This document shows positions 1 to 7,531 of a DNA stretch of 19,921 nt, piece after piece. Numbering within the stretch: position 1 is the first letter of the stretch; each line of letters opens with the position of its first letter. The position numbers and the translations under genes were made by a program. Below the pieces are notes generated by a model, which made no database searches, was not told where the DNA came from, and saw nothing but the letters and a program-made list of their open reading frames with translations. Source of the DNA: CAJCIY01 sp036379355 (GTDB taxonomy: Bacteria > Actinomycetota > Actinomycetes > Mycobacteriales > CAJCIY01); contig DASVGV010000061.1 of NCBI GenBank assembly GCA_036379355.1, positions 1 through 19,921 of the forward strand. The letters run 5' to 3'.

Positions 1-16
1 TCGTGATGCGCCGCCG

Positions 17-988
17 TCAGCGCTCGAAGTAGCGGCGGGGGTTGTCGACGAGCATCGTCGTGATCTGCTCCTCGGTGACGCCGTGCTCGCGCAGGTACGG
101 CAGCACCTCCTGCTCGATGTGCAGGTAGTGCCACTGCGGCATGAGCGGCCGGGCGGCCGGGTCGATCCAGTCGATGTAGCAGGCCGCGTCGTGCGACAGG
201 ACCATGTGCTCGGCGAACCCGCGACGGCACAGCTCGACGACGATGTCGGCCCGCGCCTCGAACGTGATGGGACCGATGTTGATGCCGAACCGGTCCATGC
301 CCAGCAGGAACCCCGCCTCGGCCAGGGCGGAGAGATGGTCGGCGTCGGTGGAGTCGCCGCTGTGGCCGAGGACGACCCGCGCCGGGTCGACGCCCATCTC
401 GTCGGCGAGGATCCGCTTGACGACGAGCCCGGCCTGGCTTGCCGGATGGGTGTGCACCGTGATCGGCGTACCCGTGTCGAGGTGCGTCTGGCCGACCGCG
501 CGCAGGATGCGCTCGACCCCCTTGGTCAGCCCGGGCTCGTCGATCGCGCACTTGAGCAGACCGGCCTTCACGCCGGTGCCGGCAATGCCCTCGGTGATGT
601 CCCGGGTGAACAGCTCGACCATCGGCTCGGGCAGGTCCGGCGACAGGCCCGGTCCGCGGTGGAAGAAGTAGAACGGCACGTCGGTGTACGTGTACGCGCC
701 GGTCGCGGCGACGATGTTGAGGTCCGGGACCCGCTCGTTGATCGTCTGGATGCGCGGGATGTAGCGCCCGAGGCCGACCACGGTCGGGTCCACGATCGTC
801 TTCACGCCGATGTCCACGACCTGCTGGAGCTTGGTGACCGCGTCGTCGACCCGCTCCTGCTCGCTCCCCCACTCGTCGGGGTAGTTGTTCTGGGCGTCGG
901 CGGTGAGCACGAAGACGTGCTCGTGCATGAGGGTGCGGCCGAGATCGGCGCTGTCGACCGGCCCTCGTACGGTCTGGACTTGGCTCAT
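17..988 (-). CDS. Phosphotriesterase-family metal-dependent hydrolase (PTE/PLL-like)
   Basis: 323-residue amidohydrolase-superfamily protein of the phosphotriesterase / phosphotriesterase-like lactonase group, expected to be a cytosolic binuclear metal hydrolase acting on lactones, esters or organophosphates. The metal ligands are all visible: H22 and H24 (HEH motif), the probable carboxylated lysine K146 (GLLKCAID), H179 (VHTH), H209 (LGHSGD) and D267 (SHD). The length is normal for the family. The ATG start has a GGAG ribosome site six bases upstream. It is the last gene of a minus-strand run, 34 bases after the SDR stop, so it is probably cotranscribed with the SDR and CMD genes. The family assignment is firm. 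The substrate is not: lactonase activity is the commoner native role in the family, and I infer nothing more specific. Confidence 0.93.
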   Translation of the reverse strand: MSQVQTVRGPVDSADLGRTLMHEHVFVLTADAQNNYPDEWGSEQERVDDAVTKLQQVVDIGVKTIVDPTVVGLGRYIPRIQTINERVPDLNIVAATGAYTYTDVPFYFFHRGPGLSPDLPEPMVELFTRDITEGIAGTGVKAGLLKCAIDEPGLTKGVERILRAVGQTHLDTGTPITVHTHPASQAGLVVKRILADEMGVDPARVVLGHSGDSTDADHLSALAEAGFLLGMDRFGINIGPITFEARADIVVELCRRGFAEHMVLSHDAACYIDWIDPAARPLMPQWHYLHIEQEVLPYLREHGVTEEQITTMLVDNPRRYFER

Positions 989-1022
989 CGTCGCTCCGTT
1001 TCTGCTGATGGCACGGGCATTC

Positions 1023-1799
1023 CTACAGGGTCGACAGGCCCCCGTCGACGCAGAGCACCTGACCGGTGACGTACGACGACTGCGAGGACAGCAACCACAC
1101 GACGGCCTCTGCGACCTCCCACGCGGTGCCTTGCCGTCCCAGCGGGATCCGGGTGGTGCCGCGGCTGGCGCGACCGGCCGTCGCGAGCCGCCCGAGAGGG
1201 GTGTCGATGAGCCCGGGCGCGACCACGTTCACGCGGCCGCCGGGCGCGGCTTCCCTGGCCGCGTGCCGCATGAGCCCGATCTGCGCCGCCTTCGACGCGT
1301 CGTACGAGGGGATGCCGGTGCCCGGGCGCAGCCCGGCGAGCGAGGACACCAGCACCGTCGACGACCCCTCGCCCATGAGCGGAAGGGCAGCCTTCAGAGC
1401 CAGGAAGTGAGCGCGGACGTTGACCGCGAACGCCAGGTCCCAGTCGGCGGCGGACGTCCCCTCCAGCCGCCGGCCCCGTCCGACACCGACGTTGAGCACG
1501 AGCGCGTCGAGGCCGCCGAGGGACTCGGCCGCGACCTGGACGTGGGCGAGGCAGGCGTCCGCGTCGGCGACGTCCACCTCGAGCGTGTACGCATCGCCGC
1601 CCTCGGCCACGACCAGGGCGGCCGTCTCGTCGGCCGCGGCCAGGTCGATGTCACTGATCGCCACCGCTGCACCCTCGCGTGCCGCCAGCACCGCGACCGC
1701 GCGCCCGTTGCCCGGCGGCGCCTCGGGGTCGTCCGTGTGCTGGGTGCCGCCGCCCACGACGAGGAGTCGGCGTCCGGCCAGCCGACCCGAGCCGCTCAT
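1023..1799 (-). CDS. SDR family oxidoreductase with atypical cofactor loop
   Basis: 258-residue short-chain dehydrogenase/reductase, a Rossmann-fold NAD(P)-dependent enzyme oxidising or reducing an alcohol/carbonyl pair. The classical catalytic set is visible: S152/S153 (VSSLAG), Y166 and K170 (YDASK), a structural N127, and a C-terminal GQVLCVDGG strand. The glycine-rich cofactor loop is unusual: after beta-strand 1 the chain reads GGGTQ, then about ten residues rich in Asp and Pro, then GNGRA, so the usual TGxxxGxG spacing is stretched. Asp50 at the end of strand 2 (AISDID) suggests NAD(H) preference. The ATG start overlaps the upstream CMD stop by four bases (ATGA), which indicates translational coupling. 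The reading frame continues far upstream, but that extension lies antisense to nothing useful and in the wrong frame of the CMD gene. The substrate is unknown. Confidence 0.93.
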   Translation of the reverse strand: MSGSGRLAGRRLLVVGGGTQHTDDPEAPPGNGRAVAVLAAREGAAVAISDIDLAAADETAALVVAEGGDAYTLEVDVADADACLAHVQVAAESLGGLDALVLNVGVGRGRRLEGTSAADWDLAFAVNVRAHFLALKAALPLMGEGSSTVLVSSLAGLRPGTGIPSYDASKAAQIGLMRHAAREAAPGGRVNVVAPGLIDTPLGRLATAGRASRGTTRIPLGRQGTAWEVAEAVVWLLSSQSSYVTGQVLCVDGGLSTL

Positions 1800-2326
1800 G
1801 CGCGGGGCGCCCGGCGCGCCTCGACGCCGTCGGGCCAGCCCGCCGTCGTCGGCTCGAGGGCGACGCGGGCGCTGTTGAGGAGCCCGGACACGAGCCGGTA
1901 GAAGCCGGCCAGCACCAGCAGTTCCAAGAGCTGCTGGTCGTCCCACCGGGCCGCCAGCCGGTCCCAGGTGCCGTCGCTCACCACGTCGTCGTCGCAGAGC
2001 TCGTCGGCCATCGCCACCAGGGCCGCGTCGTCGTCCGACCACTCCCCCGGACCCCCCGCCAGCCGGGCGATCTCGTCGTCGGCGAGCCCCGCCGCCACAC
2101 CCAGGCGGGTGTGCTGCCCGAACTCGTACTCGCTCTGGCTGCGCCACCCCACCCGCAGGATCACGATCTCCCGTTCGCGCACCGGGATGCGCCCGTCCTG
2201 CAGGTTGTACGAGCCGAGCGCGAGGAACGCCTTGTAGAGCTCCGGGTTGCGCTTCAGCGTGCGGAAGATGTTGAGCAGGCGGCCGTCGTCCTCGCCGGCG
2301 GGCGCGATCCTCGGGGACGCAGTCAT
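1796..2326 (-). CDS. Carboxymuconolactone decarboxylase (CMD) family protein
   Basis: 176-residue all-helical protein of the CMD / AhpD-like fold. The core reads REREIVILRVGW at about residues 50-61, followed by SEYEFGQH, with E66, E68 and H72. The redox-active CxxC of true AhpD is absent, since serine and acidic residues occupy that place. A peroxidase role is therefore unlikely and a lyase/decarboxylase or ligand-binding role is more plausible. It is the first gene of the minus-strand run; its stop overlaps the SDR start by four bases. It diverges from the pirin gene with only 47 bases between the start codons. A CAGGGT hexamer lies six bases before the ATG and could be a degenerate -10 of a leaderless transcript, but this is weak. 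The function of this subfamily is mostly untested. Confidence 0.9.
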   Translation of the reverse strand: MTASPRIAPAGEDDGRLLNIFRTLKRNPELYKAFLALGSYNLQDGRIPVREREIVILRVGWRSQSEYEFGQHTRLGVAAGLADDEIARLAGGPGEWSDDDAALVAMADELCDDDVVSDGTWDRLAARWDDQQLLELLVLAGFYRLVSGLLNSARVALEPTTAGWPDGVEARRAPRA

Positions 2327-2373
2327 GCCCCCACCCTGGCACGCTGGCCGCGACGACCGACGAGGAGGTCACG

Positions 2374-3291
2374 GTGAGTGGTGGCGACCCGGTCGAGCGC
2401 GGCGGGCTCACCTCGACCCCGTCCGGTCCGGTCCACGAGCTGATACCGGGGCGCCTCGCGAGTCTCGGCGGTGGCACGAACGTCCGCCGGTTGCTGCCCA
2501 CGCTGGGACGCCGCATGGTCGGCGCCTGGTGCTTCCTCGACCACTACGGACCGGACCGAGACGGCAGCATGGACGTGTGGCCGCATCCCCACACCGGGTT
2601 GCAGACCGTGAGCTGGCTCCTCGACGGCTGGGTGCGCCACCAGGACTCGCTGGGCAGCGACGCCGTGCTCGCCCCCGGCGTGCTGGGCCTCATGACGGCA
2701 GGCGAGGGCATCGCCCACGCCGAGGTCACGCCGGAGCCCGGTCTCCTGCACGGCGCGCAGCTGTGGGTGGCGCTGCCCGGTCATGCCCGCCACCGCCCGG
2801 CCGCGTGGGACCTGCACGCGATGCCGCCGACGGTCAGGGTGGACGGCGCGGACGTGCGCGTGATCCTCGGCGACTACGAGGGCGTCGCATCTGCGGGGGC
2901 GACGTACTCCCCGCTTGTCGGGCTGGACGTCTCGGTCCGCGGCACCAGCACCGTCGCGCTCGAGCGAGACTTCGAGCACGCAGCCGCCGTCGTCGCCGGC
3001 GCCGTGACCGTGGACGGCCAGAACGTGCCCGTCGGGTCGCTCCTCTACCTCGGCACCGGTCGCACTGCCCTGCCGCTCGCGGGCAGCGGCCGGATGCTGC
3101 TGCTCGGCGGCGAGCCGTTCGACGAGCGCATCGTGATGTGGTGGAACCTCGTGGCCCGCAGCCACGACGAGGTGGCGGAGGCACGGCGGCAGTGGGTCGA
3201 CGGCGAGCGGTTCGCGCCCGTGCCGGGCTGGTCCCGCCGTACGGAGGCGCCACCGCTCGCGCTCACCCTGAAGCCGCGCGGCCGCCGCTGA
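2374..3291 (+). CDS. Pirin family protein (bicupin)
   Basis: 305-residue pirin-like protein with two cupin domains. The N-terminal metal site matches the pirin signature: H71 and H73 (PHPHTG), H115 and E117 (EGIAHAE), with the conserved MTAGEG stretch just before. Some bacterial pirins are quercetinases and others bind partner enzymes or act as redox-sensitive regulators; nothing here decides between them. The GTG start is supported by an AGGAGG site at 2363-2368, five bases upstream, one of the best ribosome sites in the window. The gene diverges from the CMD-SDR-PTE run, and the two may share control from the 47-base gap. Its stop codon abuts the stop of the small membrane protein gene on the other strand with no base between, so no room exists for a dedicated terminator. 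Confidence 0.93.
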   Translation: MSGGDPVERGGLTSTPSGPVHELIPGRLASLGGGTNVRRLLPTLGRRMVGAWCFLDHYGPDRDGSMDVWPHPHTGLQTVSWLLDGWVRHQDSLGSDAVLAPGVLGLMTAGEGIAHAEVTPEPGLLHGAQLWVALPGHARHRPAAWDLHAMPPTVRVDGADVRVILGDYEGVASAGATYSPLVGLDVSVRGTSTVALERDFEHAAAVVAGAVTVDGQNVPVGSLLYLGTGRTALPLAGSGRMLLLGGEPFDERIVMWWNLVARSHDEVAEARRQWVDGERFAPVPGWSRRTEAPPLALTLKPRGRR

Positions 3292-3510
3292 CTACCGGAC
3301 CGTGAGGCACACCTTGTCGGCGCTGCCCGGCGTGCAGTGCGTGCCGTGCAGCGACACCACGCCGAAGTAGAGCGCGACGCCGAGCACGACCAGTCCGAGC
3401 ACGATCAGCAGGACCAGCTTGCGGATCAGCCCGAGTACGAACCCGAGCAGCCCGAGCGCGACGCCGACGAAGCTCCAGGCCACGTGCGCGTGGTTGACGT
3501 AGGTGTGCAC
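3292..3510 (-). CDS. Small two-helix membrane protein, unknown function
   Basis: 72-residue hypothetical protein starting at GTG. Two hydrophobic segments are visible, about residues 11-29 and 32-53, separated by Arg-Lys, followed by a polar tail of about 18 residues with two cysteines (C59 and C68). The short loop and the Arg-Lys turn suggest a hairpin whose turn is cytoplasmic and whose ends lie outside, where the cysteines could pair. It starts 21 bases after the aldo/keto reductase stop on the same strand and so is probably the last gene of that transcript. The ribosome site is weak. Its coding status rests on the coherent hydrophobic pattern, tight packing and tail-to-tail abutment with the pirin gene. 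No family recognised. Confidence 0.68.
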   Translation of the reverse strand: MHTYVNHAHVAWSFVGVALGLLGFVLGLIRKLVLLIVLGLVVLGVALYFGVVSLHGTHCTPGSADKVCLTVR

Positions 3511-3531
3511 CCGGCGAGTCTGCCGGAGCCG

Positions 3532-4503
3532 CTACCGGAATCCGGCGACCTCGTGCGGCGTGTACGGCTCCTGGAGCCGCGCCACCTCGTCGTCGGTGAG
3601 CGTGATCTCCAAGGCGGCGACCGCGTCGGTGAGGTGCTGCGGCTTGGTGAAGCCGACGATGGGTGCGCTGACCGCCGGGTGCCGGGACACCCACGCGAGG
3701 GCGATCTGGGCCATCGGTACGCCGCGCGCCTCGGCCACCTCGGCCACGCGAGCGACGATCGCCGCGTCCTCGTCGCGGTAGAGGTGCTTGCCGAACTCGT
3801 CGGTCTCGGCCCGGGCGGTCGCGCTGTCCCAGGGGCGTGCGAGCCGGCCGCGCGCCAGCGGGCTCCACGGGATCACGCCTACGCCCTGGTCCACGCAGAG
3901 CGGGAGCATCTCCCGCTCCTCCTCGCGGTTGAGCAGGTTGTAGTGGTCCTGCATCGACACGAACCGCGTCCAGCCGTGCACCGCCGCCGTGTGCTGCGCC
4001 TTCGCGAACTGCCAGGCCCACATCGACGACGCCCCGATGTAGCGGGCCTTGCCCGCCCGCACCACGTCGTGCAGCGCCTCCATCGTCTCCTCGATGGGCA
4101 CCGACGCGTCCCAGCGGTGGATCTGGTAGAGGTCGACGTAGTCCGTGCCGAGGCGCGTGAGCGATGCGTCGATCTCGTGCAGGATCGCCTTGCGCGACAG
4201 GCCCTGGCCGTTCGGCCCGGGGTGCGTACGCCCCCAGACCTTCGTCGCGATCACGACCTCGTCACGACGGGTGAACTCCCGCAGCGCCCGGCCGGTGATC
4301 TCCTCGCTCGACCCGTCGGAGTAGACGTTCGCGGTGTCGAAGAAGTTGATGCCGGCCTCGACCGCGGCGCGGATCAGCGGGCGGCTGGCCTCCTCGTCGA
4401 GGGACCACGGATGGTTGCCGCGGGCCGGCTCGCCGAAGCTCATGCAGCCGACACAGAGGGGCGTGACGTCGAGACCCGTGGTCCCGAGCTTGACGGTGCG
4501 CAT
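3532..4503 (-). CDS. Aldo/keto reductase
   Basis: 323-residue NADPH-dependent aldo/keto reductase of the TIM-barrel superfamily, similar in outline to the YajO/Tas-type or voltage-gated potassium channel beta-subunit-like branch. The catalytic tetrad is visible: D56 and Y61 (FFDTANVYSDG), K88 (IATKVWG) and H129 (YQIHRWD). The C-terminal cofactor-binding stretch APIVGFTKPQH is also present. The ATG start fits the family N terminus (KLGTTGLDVTPLCVG) and follows a G-rich GGATGGGG stretch. The open frame continues upstream through the diguanylate cyclase gene in a different frame, and that extension is not coding. It lies 17 bases after the diguanylate cyclase stop and 21 bases before the small membrane protein gene, so cotranscription is likely. 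Its natural substrate is unknown. Confidence 0.94.
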   Translation of the reverse strand: MRTVKLGTTGLDVTPLCVGCMSFGEPARGNHPWSLDEEASRPLIRAAVEAGINFFDTANVYSDGSSEEITGRALREFTRRDEVVIATKVWGRTHPGPNGQGLSRKAILHEIDASLTRLGTDYVDLYQIHRWDASVPIEETMEALHDVVRAGKARYIGASSMWAWQFAKAQHTAAVHGWTRFVSMQDHYNLLNREEEREMLPLCVDQGVGVIPWSPLARGRLARPWDSATARAETDEFGKHLYRDEDAAIVARVAEVAEARGVPMAQIALAWVSRHPAVSAPIVGFTKPQHLTDAVAALEITLTDDEVARLQEPYTPHEVAGFR

Positions 4504-4520
4504 GGCCCCATCCAAGCGCG

Positions 4521-6407
4521 TCAGGCCGGGACGGTCTCCTCGCCGTAGTCTGCGACCACCCGGTCGCGGCCAGACTCCTTCGCGCGGTACAGCGCACGAT
4601 CGGTTCGGCCGTACCACGTGCTCACGGACTCGCCGGGGCGCCGTTCGCAGACCCCGATCGACACCGTCTGCCCGCGCGGTACGGACCCGCGAAGGGTGTC
4701 CAGGAGCCGGCCTGCGTCGGCGAGGCCGCACCCGGCCAGCAGCAGTCCGAACTCCTCGCCGCCGAGGCGCGCGAGGAGGTCCCCGGTCCGTACGTTGCGC
4801 ATCCACGCCGCGGCAACCTCGCGCAGAAGCAGGTCGCCCGACTGGTGACCGTGCGAGTCGTTGAAGTCCTTGAAGTGGTCCAGGTCCAGGATGGCCATGC
4901 ACACCGGCGAGTTGCCTGTGTCGGCCACCGCGTGCGTGACCCGCTCGTCCCAGGACCGACGGTTCGCCAGGCCGGTGAGCGGGTCGGTACTCGCCTGTGA
5001 GGCGAGCTCGGCGCGCAGCCGGTCGCGCTCGAGGGTCGTCACCAGTTCTGCCGTCACGATCTCGAGCAGGCCGAAGGTGCGCGCGGGAAGCGCCGAGATC
5101 TCCTCGTACGTCGTCACGATGAGCACCCCGAGCGCGTGGTCGTGGTGTACGAGCGGCATGTACAGGGCCCCGCCGACGGCGCCGTGCTCCCGGCGGAGCA
5201 CGTCCGCGGCGCCGCTGTACGTCCGCGGGTCGTTGTCGGGATTCACGAATGCGGGCTTCCGGGCGCGCAGGGCGTCGGCCGCGATGGACGTCGCGGCGAG
5301 GGGCACGCGAACGCCCCGCATCGACGGCGTGGTCGACGAGACGCACACCAAGTCGTCCGCCGGGGTCGACAGCAGCAGGCTCGCACTCTGCGCGCCGCAC
5401 AGCCGCTGGACCACGTCGCACGCGACGCTGCAGGCGTCCTGGCCGCCGAGGATCGCACGGCTGCCCTCGGCGAGCGCCTCGACATCGCGGATCCGCGTGG
5501 ACAGGTCCGCCTCGCGCTCGCGCACGGCGGTGACGTCGTGCGCGACGATGACGGCCCCGAGCCGCTCGCCCGTCGGGCCGGCGAGGGCGTGACCGGTGGT
5601 CTGGACGTACCGGATGCCGCGCACGCTCCGTACGAGCAGCTCCTCGTCGAAGGCGCCGTCCAGCAACGTGCGCTCGACCGGGCGGTCGTCGCCGAGCACC
5701 GGCGTCCCGTCCCAGTAACGCAGCTCGATCGTGCGGTACGCGTCGCGGTCGAGAGGTCCGGGATCGAGCGCCAACAGGTCGCGCAGGAAGGCGTTGTCGG
5801 TGACGACCTCGCCGCGTTCGTCGCAGACGAGCAGGCCTACGTCGACGTTCGCGAGCACCGCGTCCAGGACGACCTGCCGGCGCCGGGCCTCGTACTCGCT
5901 GCGGCGCGCCTCCACCACCTGCCGGCGCAGCTCGAGCTGGGCCATCGCCTGGTCGGCGAGGGTGCCGAGCACCTGCATCTGCCCCGCCGTCAGGGACCGT
6001 GGCGCGGCCTCGGTGACGCACAGCGCTCCCAGGATGGCGCCGGCCCCCGTCCGTAGCGGGAAGCCGGCATAGAACAGCACCCGCCCCGAGCGCACGTACG
6101 GGTTGTCGCCCAGCCGGGTGTCGGCGCGCGTGTCGGGGACGACGACGGCCTCCCCCGCGTCGACGACCAGGCGCGACATCGCCTCGGCGCGCGGCAGCTC
6201 CGCCCTGGGCAACCCGACGCGGGCCTTGAACCACTCCCGACGGTCGTCGAGCAGGCCGACGCCGGCGAAGGAGGTGTCGGCGACCACCGTGGCGGCGGCG
6301 GCCAGCGCGTCGAAGGCTGGTTCGGGCGCGGTGTCCAGGATCTCGTACGCAGCAAGCTCGGCCAGCCGCGCGCGTTCCCGCGCGGCGTCCTGCTGCCCGG
6401 CGCCCAT
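4521..6407 (-). CDS. Diguanylate cyclase, GAF-PAS-GAF-GGEEF
   Basis: 628-residue soluble signalling protein predicted to make c-di-GMP from two GTP. Domain order: an N-terminal GAF (about residues 15-155) of the type with EILDTAPE and REWFKARVGL; a short helical linker; a PAS-like domain (about 180-300); a second GAF (about 312-460); and a C-terminal GGDEF domain (about 470-622). The GGDEF domain keeps DPLTGLANRR, DLDHFKDFND and the active-site GGEEF (549-553). An RTGD inhibitory I-site sits five residues before GGEEF, which suggests product inhibition. No membrane segments are seen. I chose the ATG because a sigma-28-type promoter ends a few bases before it. A TTG at 6431 would add eight residues but lies inside that promoter. 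The input signals of the GAF and PAS domains are unknown. Confidence 0.93.
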   Translation of the reverse strand: MGAGQQDAARERARLAELAAYEILDTAPEPAFDALAAAATVVADTSFAGVGLLDDRREWFKARVGLPRAELPRAEAMSRLVVDAGEAVVVPDTRADTRLGDNPYVRSGRVLFYAGFPLRTGAGAILGALCVTEAAPRSLTAGQMQVLGTLADQAMAQLELRRQVVEARRSEYEARRRQVVLDAVLANVDVGLLVCDERGEVVTDNAFLRDLLALDPGPLDRDAYRTIELRYWDGTPVLGDDRPVERTLLDGAFDEELLVRSVRGIRYVQTTGHALAGPTGERLGAVIVAHDVTAVREREADLSTRIRDVEALAEGSRAILGGQDACSVACDVVQRLCGAQSASLLLSTPADDLVCVSSTTPSMRGVRVPLAATSIAADALRARKPAFVNPDNDPRTYSGAADVLRREHGAVGGALYMPLVHHDHALGVLIVTTYEEISALPARTFGLLEIVTAELVTTLERDRLRAELASQASTDPLTGLANRRSWDERVTHAVADTGNSPVCMAILDLDHFKDFNDSHGHQSGDLLLREVAAAWMRNVRTGDLLARLGGEEFGLLLAGCGLADAGRLLDTLRGSVPRGQTVSIGVCERRPGESVSTWYGRTDRALYRAKESGRDRVVADYGEETVPA

Positions 6408-6441
6408 GCCTACTTCATCGGGCTTCGGCAAGGCGCCTTGA
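6405..6441 (-). promoter_or_regulatory. FliA/WhiG-type (sigma-28) promoter of the diguanylate cyclase gene
   Basis: Read on the minus strand, TCAAG (6441-6437) is followed after exactly 15 bases by CCGATGAA (6421-6414). This closely matches the sigma-28 class consensus TAAA/TCAAG - 15 - CCGATAA used by FliA and by the actinobacterial WhiG. The expected transcription start falls at or just before the ATG at 6407, giving a leaderless or almost leaderless mRNA. A GTTTTG-bearing stretch at 6477-6464, about 25 bases further upstream, could be an UP-like or activator element. I checked other TCAAG occurrences on both strands by eye and found no second copy with correct spacing in the window. The match is seen; use by a FliA/WhiG sigma is inference. 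Confidence 0.62.
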
Positions 6442-6480
6442 GCGGCCGATCAGCCTCTGCGGAGGGACAAAACGCCCAGG

Positions 6481-7521
6481 TCAGGACGCAAGTTCCTTCA
6501 CTTTCTCGATGAGTGCGACACGGGCGGCGTGATCGTTGCCGAACGGGTGGACGGTCAGCGTCGTCACCCCCGCCTCCTTGAACGCCGCCAGCCGCTCGCG
6601 GACGTAGCCCTCGGGCCCGATCAGGTTGATGCTCTGAACCAGCTCGGCGGGGACGGCGGCGGCCGCCTCGTCCTTCTTGCCCGACAGGTACAGGTCCTGG
6701 ATCGTCTCGGCCTCCTTCTCGAAGCCGTACCGGCGAGCCAGGTTGTTGTAGAAGTTCTTGCCCTTCGCACCCATGCCCCCGACGTACAACGCCAGGTTCG
6801 GCCGCGTGAACTCCGCGAGCTGCTCGACGTCCTCACCGATCGCCAGCGAGGCGCCGACGACCGTGTCCAGGGGCGGCAGGCTCGGGTCGCGCTTGGCCTT
6901 GCCGGCGGCCAGCGGCTCACCCCAGACGTCCTGCGCCTTCTCCGGCATGAAGAAGATCGGCTGCCAGCCTTCGGCGAGCTCGGCGGTCACCTCGACGTTC
7001 TTGGGCCCGATGGCCGCCACGAAGATCGGGATGCGGTCCCGGACCGGGTGGTTGATGAGCTTGAGGGCCTTGCCCAGGCCGGTGCCCTGGTCCTTGGGCA
7101 GCGGAACCGTGTAGTGCTGGCCGTCGTACTCGAGCCGCTCCCGCTTCCAGACCTTGCGGCAGATCTCGATGACCTCGCGGGTGCGGCCGACCGGCGCGTC
7201 GTACGGGACGCCGTGGAAGCCCTCGATCACCTGCGGGTTGGAGGCACCGAGTCCGAGGTTGAACCGCCCGTTGGACACGTAGTCGAGCCCGGCAGCAGTC
7301 ATCGCGGTGAGGGACGGCGTCCGCGTGTAGATCTGGAAGATCCCGGACGCGAGCTCGACGCGCTCGGTCATCGCGGCGATGTAGCCGAGCTGGCTGACCG
7401 CGTCGTAGCTGTACGCCTCGGGCACGAAGACGATGTCCAGGCCCGCCTTCTCGAAGTCGGCGAGCTCGCTCACCGTCTGCTGGAAACCCCCGGCGTAGTT
7501 GAGCGACATGCCGATGCGCAT
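6481..7521 (-). CDS. LLM class F420-dependent oxidoreductase
   Basis: 346-residue luciferase-like monooxygenase superfamily protein with a TIM-barrel fold, close in pattern to the mycobacterial Rv3520c-type family that is predicted to use reduced or oxidised coenzyme F420. Diagnostic stretches are GLDIVFVPEAYSYDAVSQLGY (residues 27-47, in part), ASGIFQIYTRTP (58-69) and GRFNLGLGASNPQVIEGFHG (85-104). The ATG start has a GGAGG ribosome site six bases upstream; the next methionine (residue 5) is less well placed. The gene diverges from DUF445 across a 106-base gap with a strong dyad directly in front of its ribosome site. The diguanylate cyclase follows on the same strand but has its own promoter. 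The cofactor F420 rather than FMN is inferred from the family. The substrate is unknown. Confidence 0.92.
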   Translation of the reverse strand: MRIGMSLNYAGGFQQTVSELADFEKAGLDIVFVPEAYSYDAVSQLGYIAAMTERVELASGIFQIYTRTPSLTAMTAAGLDYVSNGRFNLGLGASNPQVIEGFHGVPYDAPVGRTREVIEICRKVWKRERLEYDGQHYTVPLPKDQGTGLGKALKLINHPVRDRIPIFVAAIGPKNVEVTAELAEGWQPIFFMPEKAQDVWGEPLAAGKAKRDPSLPPLDTVVGASLAIGEDVEQLAEFTRPNLALYVGGMGAKGKNFYNNLARRYGFEKEAETIQDLYLSGKKDEAAAAVPAELVQSINLIGPEGYVRERLAAFKEAGVTTLTVHPFGNDHAARVALIEKVKELAS

Positions 7522-7531
7522 CGAGACCTCC

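Noticed and set aside
83..1069. 328-codon open frame on the plus strand
   Set aside because: Antisense to the phosphotriesterase gene, Val/Arg/Asp-rich, with no domain; a GC shadow.
2323..3165. 280-codon open frame on the minus strand over the pirin gene
   Set aside because: Antisense shadow; the pirin reading has a strong ribosome site and metal-binding motifs.
4504..6234. Possible N-terminal extension or fusion of the aldo/keto reductase into the diguanylate cyclase region
   Set aside because: The upstream part of this frame is Arg/Ala/Pro low-complexity sequence overlapping the real diguanylate cyclase in another frame. The reductase family begins at the ATG at 4503.
6408..6431. TTG start adding eight residues to the diguanylate cyclase
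   Set aside because: An AAGG lies before it, but the TTG falls within the spacer of the sigma-28-type promoter, so a transcript from that promoter could not contain it. It remains possible if LLM read-through is the main source of mRNA.
6451..6480. Small hairpin after the LLM stop as a terminator
   Set aside because: The stem CCTC-TGCG-GAGG has only four pairs and no following U-tract, so I do not call it a terminator.
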